Below are positions 31,478 to 37,752 of a DNA stretch of 37,752 nt, in pieces. The notes under the pieces are model-generated. The model did not search any database and was not told where the DNA came from. It saw nothing but the letters and a program-made list of their open reading frames with translations. Each line of letters opens with the position of its first letter. The first letter of the stretch is position 1. This stretch comes from Streptosporangiales bacterium (GTDB lineage: Bacteria; Actinomycetota; Actinomycetes; Streptosporangiales; Streptosporangiaceae), in NCBI GenBank assembly GCA_009784565.1, contig WRBL01000017.1, positions 1-37,752 on the forward strand, given 5' to 3'. The position numbers and the translations under genes were made by a program.

Positions 31478-32827
31478 GTGCGAGTCATTATTCTCGGTGG
31501 CGGCGGATTCCGCGTCCCGTTGATCGCGAAGGAGCTCGCGGCGAGCGGGCTGCCCGTCGGCGAACTGGTCCTGTATGACACCGACCCGGCCCGGCTCGGG
31601 GTGATCGCCGCCGTGCTGAACGGCCTCGTCGGCGATTCGCTGACCGTGACCGGGACCACTGACCTGGACGCGGCGCTGCGCGGGGCCGGCCTCATATTCT
31701 CCGCCCTCCGGGTGGGCGGCCTGGACGGGCGGGTCGCCGATGAGCGGACCGCGCTGGAGCTCGGCGTCATCGGCCAGGAGACGGTCGGCGCCGGCGGCCT
31801 GGCCAGCGCCGCCCGCGCGGTGCCGGTAGTGGAGCGTCTCGCGCACCGGATCGCCGGGCTCGCCCCGGAGGCCTGGGTGATCTCCATGACCAACCCGGCC
31901 GGGATCGTCACCGAGGTCATGGCGAGGGTCCTGGGCGAGAGGGTGATCGGGGTGTGCGACTCCCCCGTCGGCCTGATCCGCCGGGCCTGCGGGGCCTGCG
32001 GGATCGATCCGGGCCCGTCGCTTGGCGCGGTCACCAGCCGGGTCGACGCCGGGTACCTGGGCATCAACCACCTGGGGTGGCTGCGGTCCCTCACCGTGGA
32101 CGGCATCGACCGGCTCCCCGGCCTGCTGGCCGATCCGGGCCGCCTGGGATCGTTCGAGGAAGGCAGGCTGTTCGGCCCCGACATCGTGCGTGCCCTCGGC
32201 GCGCTTCCGAACGAGTACCTGTACTGGTACTACGCCAACGCCGAGTCGCTGCGGGACGTCCTGGCGGCGGGCCGCACCCGCGGCGAGCACGTGAGAGACC
32301 GGCAGCGGGAGTTCTACGCCGCCGCGGCCGGGCACGACGACCCGGGAGCCGCGGCGCGCCTGTGGCGAGACGCCAACGACGAGCGCAACCGCAGCTACTT
32401 CGCCGAGCTGCGGACCGGCGAGAAGGCGGGCGAGCGGGACGAGGCCGACGTGGCGGCGGGCGGGTACGAGTCCGTGGCCCTGGCCCTGGCGCAGGCCCTG
32501 GCCGGCGGGCCGGAGGCCCGGCTGATCCTCAATGTCCGCAACGGCACCACCATCGGCGGGCTGCCCGAGGACATGGTCGTCGAGGTCCCCTGCCGGGTGA
32601 CCGCGGGCGGCGCGGTTCCGCTGCCGGCGCGGACGGATCCCTCCCCGCACGAGCTCGGCCTGATGTCCGTGGTCCGCGGCTGCGAGCGGGACATCGCGGC
32701 GGCGTCCTTGAGCGCCGACCGCGCGGACGCCCGGGACCTGGCGCTGCGGGCATTCGCGCAGCACCCCCTGATCGGCTCCCTCGACGCGGCCCGCGTCCTC
32801 GCGGCGGCCGCCCGCGAATCCACGTGA
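31478..32827 (+). CDS. GH4 family 6-phospho-beta-glucosidase-like glycosidase
   Basis: 449 aa from GTG 31478, because family members begin directly with the NAD-binding strand (VRVIILGGGGFRVPL); ATG 31466 would add four residues. Seen: the NAD motif GGGGFR, LYDTDPARL (33-41), GGLASAARAVP (106-116), MTNPAG (137-142), CDSP with metal ligand Cys160, and NHLGW with metal ligand His198. Known: GH4 enzymes use NAD+ and Mn2+ to cleave 6-phospho-glycosides by an oxidation/elimination mechanism. Expected product is glucose 6-phosphate or an analogue plus aglycone. No phosphotransferase-system gene is present; the neighbours are an ATP-dependent PfkB kinase and an MFS permease. Confidence 0.92.
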   Translation: MRVIILGGGGFRVPLIAKELAASGLPVGELVLYDTDPARLGVIAAVLNGLVGDSLTVTGTTDLDAALRGAGLIFSALRVGGLDGRVADERTALELGVIGQETVGAGGLASAARAVPVVERLAHRIAGLAPEAWVISMTNPAGIVTEVMARVLGERVIGVCDSPVGLIRRACGACGIDPGPSLGAVTSRVDAGYLGINHLGWLRSLTVDGIDRLPGLLADPGRLGSFEEGRLFGPDIVRALGALPNEYLYWYYANAESLRDVLAAGRTRGEHVRDRQREFYAAAAGHDDPGAAARLWRDANDERNRSYFAELRTGEKAGERDEADVAAGGYESVALALAQALAGGPEARLILNVRNGTTIGGLPEDMVVEVPCRVTAGGAVPLPARTDPSPHELGLMSVVRGCERDIAAASLSADRADARDLALRAFAQHPLIGSLDAARVLAAAAREST

Positions 32828-32883
32828 AAGAGCTAAAGGTCTGACCCTAGTCACCGTGCCGTTACGTGCGTTAGCGTCCCATT

Positions 32884-34212
32884 GTGACAAATATCCGGAC
32901 ATCCGCGTCCGTCGGCATCGAAGAGACCACGATGCGCAAGGTTTTCTGGCGCCTCGTCCCGCTGCTGTTCCTCATGGTCTTCATCAACTACCTGGACCGG
33001 CAGAACATCGGCTACGCCCAGCTCGACATGGGCAAGCAGCTGCATATCAGCGACGCGGCGTTCGGCTTCGCCGGCAGCATCTTCTACATCGGCTACATGA
33101 CCCTGCAGATCCCGAGCAACCTCGGGGTCCACCGGTTCGGGGCCCGCCGGTGGATCGCCGGGCTGCTGGTGGCCTGGGGCATCGTCGCGGCGGCCAACGC
33201 CCTCATCAGGGATGACGCCACCCTGTACGCGCTGCGGATCCTGCTCGGCGTGATGGAGGCCGGGTTCCTGCCCGGCGTGGCGGTCTACCTGACCCGGTGG
33301 GTCCCCGCGAACCGGCGGGGCTGGGCCTTCGGCGGCTACATCATCGGCGGCACCGTCTCCGGCGTGGTCGGCGGCCCGCTGTCCACGGCGATCATGACCT
33401 ACGCGAACCACCTGGCCGGCCTGGACGGCTGGCAGTGGATGTTCCTCATCGAGGGCGCCCTCGGACTGCTGCTCGGCCTGGTATCGCTCCGCTGGCTGAC
33501 CGACCGCCCGGCCGAGGCGAAATGGCTGGCCCCGGAGCAGCGCGACTGGCTGGAGTCCCGGCTCGAGGCCGAACGGGCCGAGCTTGCCGGACAGCCGCAC
33601 GGCCGGATCCGGAGCGTCATCGGAAACGGCCGGGCCTGGTGCCTGGCGATCCTGTTCGGCTGCGCCCTGGTCGGCATCTACGGCTGGACGCTGTGGCTGC
33701 CGCAGATCGTCAAGACCATGGGCAACCTGAGCGACCTTCAGGTCGGCCTCCTGTCGGCGGTGCCGCCGCTGATCGGGGTCATCGCCACGCTCCTGGTCGG
33801 CCGCAGCTCGGACCGGACCGGCGACCGCAAGAAGCACCTCGGCGCCGTCTACCTGGTCAGCGCGATCGCCATCGCGGCCAGCGCCTACGTGGGCAATCAC
33901 GTGGTCGCCTACATCCTGCTGTGCGTCGCCGGGATCATCTACGCCGGGAACCCCCTGTTCTGGTCCCTCGCGTCGTCGTTCCGCGCCGGGGCCACCGGGG
34001 CCGCGCTCATCGCCTTCGTCAACATGATCGCCCAGTTCGGCGGACTGGTCGGCCCGTGGTCCATCGGCCTGATCAAGGGCCAGACCCACAGCTTCGCCCT
34101 GGCCCTCGTCACCATCGCCGCCTTCCTGGTCGTGGCGACGGTCCTGTCCTTCGCCCTCCGGGTCCCGCCGGAGACTCCGGCCGCCGGGGAGCAAGCCGCC
34201 AGGGCCGGTTAG
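32884..34212 (+). CDS. MFS transporter, anion:cation symporter (ACS) type
   Basis: 442 aa from GTG 32884; ATG 32932 (residue 17) is an alternative start close to the first helix and cannot be excluded. Seen: twelve hydrophobic segments, INYLDRQNIGYAQ (34-46) in the first helix and loop, as in phthalate, glucarate and hydroxyphenylacetate permeases, GVMEAGFLPGVAVYLTRWVP (about 121-140), DRPAEAKWL in the central loop, and motif A of the second half GRSSDRTGDRKKH. Imports an organic acid or sugar acid with protons or sodium. It follows the GH4 gene by 56 bp on the same strand and may supply its substrate. Its stop overlaps the convergent reductase gene by four bases. Confidence 0.9.
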   Translation: MTNIRTSASVGIEETTMRKVFWRLVPLLFLMVFINYLDRQNIGYAQLDMGKQLHISDAAFGFAGSIFYIGYMTLQIPSNLGVHRFGARRWIAGLLVAWGIVAAANALIRDDATLYALRILLGVMEAGFLPGVAVYLTRWVPANRRGWAFGGYIIGGTVSGVVGGPLSTAIMTYANHLAGLDGWQWMFLIEGALGLLLGLVSLRWLTDRPAEAKWLAPEQRDWLESRLEAERAELAGQPHGRIRSVIGNGRAWCLAILFGCALVGIYGWTLWLPQIVKTMGNLSDLQVGLLSAVPPLIGVIATLLVGRSSDRTGDRKKHLGAVYLVSAIAIAASAYVGNHVVAYILLCVAGIIYAGNPLFWSLASSFRAGATGAALIAFVNMIAQFGGLVGPWSIGLIKGQTHSFALALVTIAAFLVVATVLSFALRVPPETPAAGEQAARAG

Positions 34213-34883
34213 CCGGCCAGGAGCTTGAAGCCGTGATCGACTGAGCCGCCGCGGACGGCGACGATCTTGAGCCAGGTGATGCAGAGGGCCTCGAGTTCGC
34301 GGGAGCCCTCGATGCCTCCGATGTCGACGGTGTCCGGCCAGCCGAAGTCGGCGAGGACGTCCGCCGCGACGGCCTTGGCTCCGTCGTCGTTCCCGGCGAT
34401 CAGCATGGTGGGCACGCCGCCGGAAAAGCGCGGGTCCACGAAGCACTGGTAGCCGATCGTGTTGAACGCCTTCACGACGCGCGCGCCCGGCACCGCCCGC
34501 TGGACGCGTTCCCCGAGGGAGTCATCGCCGCTGAGCGACAGCTTCGGCGGGAACCCGCCGGAGAAGTCGAGCGGATTCATCGCGTCGAGAACGACCTTGC
34601 CGCCGAAGGCGCCGGGACCCACCCGGGCGAGAACGTCCTCGGCGATGTCGCCCAGCAGGGCCAGGGCGAGCAGGTCACCGTGGGCCGCGGTTTCCTCGAA
34701 AGTGCCCGTGGCGACGCCCTTCCCGTCGCCGTCGGCCCAGTCCCGCAGGCTCGCGCTCGCCGCGCCGCGGGTGCCGATCATGACGTCATGGCCGCCCCGG
34801 AGGAAGCCCTTCGCGAGGCTGCGGCCGACGTCGCCGCTGCCCAGGATCCCGACCTTGCTGTGCGTGAACCGGCCGTCCGGCAT
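34209..34883 (-). CDS. NAD(P)-binding protein of the F420H2:NADP oxidoreductase-like family
   Basis: 224 aa, ATG 34883 with GAGGGG about seven bases upstream. Seen: Rossmann motif GILGSGDVGRSLAKGF (12-27), MIGTR (35-39, Arg for NADP phosphate), DAMNPLDFSGGFPP (about 99-112), VVKAFNTIGYQ (about 136-146) and FGWPDTVDIGGIEGSRELEAL (about 180-200). These match the NADPH:F420 reductase / YjgR-like family. F420 use is likely in an actinomycete but not proved; close homologues act as plain NADP-binding reductases. Monocistronic. Confidence 0.85.
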   Translation of the reverse strand: MPDGRFTHSKVGILGSGDVGRSLAKGFLRGGHDVMIGTRGAASASLRDWADGDGKGVATGTFEETAAHGDLLALALLGDIAEDVLARVGPGAFGGKVVLDAMNPLDFSGGFPPKLSLSGDDSLGERVQRAVPGARVVKAFNTIGYQCFVDPRFSGGVPTMLIAGNDDGAKAVAADVLADFGWPDTVDIGGIEGSRELEALCITWLKIVAVRGGSVDHGFKLLAG

Positions 34884-34962
34884 AGCCGCCCCCTCGGTGG
34901 CACCGCTCCTACCGGAAGAGTAACCCGCTGTAATAAATTTGTCGCCCTCGGCAGAGGAGTTC

Positions 34963-36432
34963 TCAGGAAGCTTCCGCCACCGCCCGGGCGGTTTCCCGCG
35001 CCTTCACCGAGGTGGTGATCCAGCCCGTCAGGGCGATGAGGGCCCCGCAGGCGACCGCGAGCCACCAAGGGGCCCGGGTCGCCACCGCGAACGTCCGGCC
35101 CGCGGCGGCGGACAGGACCGGGGAACCGGAGACCGCGCCGACCGACAGCATGGCGCCCATGACGGCGACGCCGAGGACCTGGCCGAGCTGGCGGGTGGCG
35201 GAGATGACGGCACCCGCCACCCCGGCCTGGGCCGGGGGCATGCCGGACACGCCGGTGTTGGTGATGGGCGGGTTGACCAGGCCGAGGCCGGCGCCCAGCA
35301 GCGCGAAGCCGAGGGCGAGGACCCCGTAGGAAGTGGACGCGGACAGACCGGTCAGGACCGCAGCGCCCGCGGTCATGAAAACCCCGCCCAGCACCAGGGG
35401 GATGCGGGGGCCGAAACGGCCGTTGAGCTGCCCGGCGACCGGGGCCCACACGGCGATCATCGCGGTGGCCGGCAGCAGCGAGAGCCCGGCCCGCAGCGGG
35501 GAGTCCCCGCGGACCTGCTGCAGGTACAGGGTGGCGACGAACAGGAACCCGGCCATCACCAGGAACGCGAGAACGGCGATGACGCTGGCGCCGGTGAACG
35601 GCGGGCTGCGGAAGAAGCGGGGATCCAGCAGCGGCTCCGGATGCCGTCGTTCCAGAATCACGAACGCCGCCAGGGACACCACGGCGACCGTGAACAGGAC
35701 GAGGATCGCGGGTGAGGCCCAGCCCCAGCCCGGGCCCTCGATCACCGCGTACGTCAGCGTGCCCAGGAAGACGATCATCAGCAGCTGCCCGGGGACGTCG
35801 ATCCGGCGGGCACGCGGAGCCTTCGAGTCCGGCACGTAGCGCCGGGCGGCGAGCAGCATGACGATGCCGACCGGCACGTTGACCCAGAACACGGAGCGCC
35901 AGCCCACCTCCGAGACCAGGATCCCGCCGACGACGGGGCCGCAGGCGGACGCGACGCCGAAGATGCCGCTCCAGATGCCGAGGGCCTGGGCCCGTTCCTT
36001 CGGGTCGGTGAACACGTTGCGGACGATGGACAGGGAGACCGGGGTGAGCATGGACCCGCCGACGGCCTGCAGCATGCGCAGCACGACAAGAGACTCGACA
36101 TTGGGGGCGAAGCTGCACAGCAGCGAGCCGGCGCTGAACCAGATCAGGCCGACCATGAACAGCCGCTTGCGGCCGATCCGGTCGGCGGTCGACCCGGCCA
36201 GGATCAGGAGGGCCGACAGCACCAGCAGGTAGACGTCGGCCACCCACTGCAGGGCGGCCAGGCCCGTGTGCAGGTCCCGCTGAATAGTCGGAAGCGCGAC
36301 GTTCAAGATCGTCGTATCGAGATACGCCAGGAACAGCGAGGAGCTGCAGATCAGCAGCACCACGAGGCGGCGGGACCGGCCCGCCGCCCCTTCGGGGATG
36401 ACGATATCGCGGGGGGTGAGGAGAGCGCTCAT
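34963..36432 (-). CDS. DHA2-family MFS drug efflux transporter
   Basis: 489 aa from ATG 36432, which overlaps the stop of the upstream efflux gene as ATGA. Seen: fourteen hydrophobic segments, SLFLAYLDTTILNVALPTIQ (32-51), LQWVADVYLLVLSALLILAG in TM2, motif A GSTADRIGRKRLFM, motif C ACGPVVGGILVS, and WRSVFWVNVPVG. These define the EmrB/QacA (14-TM) proton antiporter group, which expels lipophilic drugs or metabolites. It is a close paralogue of the next gene and is co-translated with it. No regulator of the TetR or MarR type is adjacent within the window. Confidence 0.93.
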   Translation of the reverse strand: MSALLTPRDIVIPEGAAGRSRRLVVLLICSSSLFLAYLDTTILNVALPTIQRDLHTGLAALQWVADVYLLVLSALLILAGSTADRIGRKRLFMVGLIWFSAGSLLCSFAPNVESLVVLRMLQAVGGSMLTPVSLSIVRNVFTDPKERAQALGIWSGIFGVASACGPVVGGILVSEVGWRSVFWVNVPVGIVMLLAARRYVPDSKAPRARRIDVPGQLLMIVFLGTLTYAVIEGPGWGWASPAILVLFTVAVVSLAAFVILERRHPEPLLDPRFFRSPPFTGASVIAVLAFLVMAGFLFVATLYLQQVRGDSPLRAGLSLLPATAMIAVWAPVAGQLNGRFGPRIPLVLGGVFMTAGAAVLTGLSASTSYGVLALGFALLGAGLGLVNPPITNTGVSGMPPAQAGVAGAVISATRQLGQVLGVAVMGAMLSVGAVSGSPVLSAAAGRTFAVATRAPWWLAVACGALIALTGWITTSVKARETARAVAEAS

Positions 36433-37752
36433 GCGTGGGCGGGGACCCGGTCGCCCTCGGCGGCGAGGATGAGATCGGCGGCCCGGGCGGCGCTGGCCCG
36501 GCCGGCGCGGCCGGTGGTCGCCAGCGCCAGGGCGAGAACCACGACCCCGCAGGCCACGACGACCCACCAGCCGGGGCGGGTCGCGCTCGCGAACGCGGCG
36601 ACCATGGGGCCGTGCAGGTTGTCGGCTAGCACGGAGCCCATGATGGCGACGCCAAGCGACTGCCCGACCTGCCGGGACGTGGAGGCGATACCGGAGGCGA
36701 CGCCCGCCTGGGAACGGGGCATCCCGGACACGGCGCTGTTGGTGATCGGCGCGTTGACCCAGCCGATCCCGATGCCGAAGACGAGTTCGCTGACCAGGAC
36801 GTACCAGACGGGAGAGGAGCCGGTCAGGCCGGTGAACAGGAGCCCGCCGGCGATCACCCCGGTGCCGGCGATGATCAGCGGGATGCGCGGGCCGCCTCGC
36901 GCGCCGATCGTCCGGCCGGCCAGCGGTGCGCACACCACCAGCGCGAGCGCCATCGGCAGCAGGAACAAGCCCGCGTCCAGGGCCTGGTAGCCGCGTACTT
37001 CCTGCAGGTACAGGGTCATGAGGAACATGAACCCGCCCTGGGCGATCATCGCGGAAACGGCGGTGACGGCCGCTCCGGAGAACGGCAGGCTGCGGAAGAA
37101 CCGGAGGTCGATGAGCGGCTCGGCCCGGCGGGGCTCGTAGGCGAGGAAGATCGCGAGCGAGACGGCGGCCACCGCGAAGCAGGCCAGGATCCGGGCCGAG
37201 CCCCACCCGTAGGTGGGTCCTTCGATGATCCCGTAGGAGAGGGTGGCGAGGAGAACGATGACCAGGACCTGGCCGGCCGGGTCCAGGGCCCGGGTCCGTT
37301 CGGCACGGCTCTCGGGGACCCGGAGGGCGGTGAGGATGATGGCGGCGATGCCGATCGGGACATTGACCCAGAACACGCCGCGCCAGCCGGCGGAGTCGAT
37401 GAGGGCGCCGCCGATGACCGGGCCGAGCGCCATCGACAGGCCGAAGACACTGCCCCAGACGCCGATCGCCTGGGCGCGCTCCTTCGGGTCGGTGAACACG
37501 TTGGTGATGATGGACATGGCGACGGGGTTGAGCATAGACCCGCCGACGGCCTGCAGCGCCCGGAACGCGACCAGCCAGCCCAGGCTGGGGGCGAGACTGC
37601 AGGCCAGCGAGCCGATGGTGAACACGGCCAGGCCGATCTGGAAGACCCGGCGCCGCCCGACCTTGTCGGCCACCGACCCGGACAGCATCAGGAAGCTGGC
37701 CAGGACCAGCAGGTAGGCGTCGATCGTCCACTGCAGCCCCGAGACGGGCGCG
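36429..37752 (-). CDS. DHA2-family MFS efflux transporter, partial (N-terminus outside window)
   Basis: At least 440 residues, open to the right edge. The frame reads through 37752 (APVSGLQWTIDAYLLVLASFL) before the internal MLSGSVADK at 37688, so that Met is not the start. About 40 N-terminal residues are missing. Seen: motif A GSVADKVGRRRVF, QAVGGSMLNPVAMSI, motif C LGPVIGGALIDS, WRGVFWVNVPIG, and the rest of a 14-TM EmrB/QacA-type transporter. It shares long identical stretches with its downstream neighbour (NVFTDPKERAQA), which points to tandem duplication. Same strand and a 4-base overlap, hence one transcript. Confidence 0.92.
   Translation of the reverse strand, partial: APVSGLQWTIDAYLLVLASFLMLSGSVADKVGRRRVFQIGLAVFTIGSLACSLAPSLGWLVAFRALQAVGGSMLNPVAMSIITNVFTDPKERAQAIGVWGSVFGLSMALGPVIGGALIDSAGWRGVFWVNVPIGIAAIILTALRVPESRAERTRALDPAGQVLVIVLLATLSYGIIEGPTYGWGSARILACFAVAAVSLAIFLAYEPRRAEPLIDLRFFRSLPFSGAAVTAVSAMIAQGGFMFLMTLYLQEVRGYQALDAGLFLLPMALALVVCAPLAGRTIGARGGPRIPLIIAGTGVIAGGLLFTGLTGSSPVWYVLVSELVFGIGIGWVNAPITNSAVSGMPRSQAGVASGIASTSRQVGQSLGVAIMGSVLADNLHGPMVAAFASATRPGWWVVVACGVVVLALALATTGRAGRASAARAADLILAAEGDRVPAHA

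Noticed and set aside
34963-37731. Apparent 922-aa leftward protein joining both efflux genes
   Set aside because: The upstream half is an out-of-frame shadow of the second transporter; the true start at 36432 overlaps the previous stop as ATGA.
1-37752. CRISPR array, rRNA or tRNA genes
   Set aside because: No regularly spaced direct repeats and no cloverleaf or rRNA-like segment were seen on either strand.

Overview
The window is high-GC actinobacterial DNA. Gene content points to a sporulating, mycelial actinomycete: an SsgA/SsgB-like sporulation protein, an AfsR/SARP-type regulator, an XRE/MmyB-type regulator, several STAND NTPases, many GTG starts and many 4-base stop/start overlaps. The genus cannot be fixed from the sequence alone.

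Left part (1-4.5 kb), accessory and scarred. A leftward NACHT NTPase with a leucine-rich-like C-terminus (bacterial NLR type) is followed by the C-terminal remnant of an IS200/IS605-type TnpB. This remnant abuts an MFS transporter gene that keeps only its first 77 codons. Next comes an SsgB-like gene. From 4.7 to 7.7 kb lie ordinary metabolic genes: a coupled DUF427/TesB-thioesterase pair, and an SDR oxidoreductase divergent from an XRE regulator.

Central part (7.9-16.1 kb), a STAND/conflict-type island with visibly lower GC in places. It holds a 117-aa helical protein ending in a Q/G-centred motif, a 49-aa membrane or secreted peptide, a 1033-aa SARP-NB-ARC-TPR regulator, a GT-B enzyme of the CDP-glycerol glycerophosphotransferase type overlapping a small conserved-looking protein, and a 722-aa NB-ARC-TPR protein. 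The NB-ARC protein carries, just before its NTPase domain, the same Q/G motif that ends the 117-aa protein. This effector/receptor arrangement resembles bacterial amyloid-signalling pairs and is the most interesting signal in the window.

Right part (16.2-37.7 kb), mostly conventional. In order it has a holin-like membrane protein, a secreted S53 (sedolisin) protease, a crotonase, a PP2C phosphatase with a coupled small protein, an EI24/CysZ-like membrane protein and a GlcD-type FAD oxidase. A complete branched-chain amino-acid type ABC transporter follows (LivK, LivH, a LivM-LivG fusion, LivF, in one tightly coupled leftward operon). Then come a saccharopine-dehydrogenase-like enoyl reductase behind a perfect 14-bp TetR-type palindrome, and a carbohydrate locus (PfkB kinase divergent from a GH4 6-phospho-glycosidase followed by an MFS permease). 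The window ends with an F420/NADP-reductase-like protein and two tandem DHA2 drug-efflux paralogues, the last cut by the window edge. No rRNA, tRNA or CRISPR array was seen.
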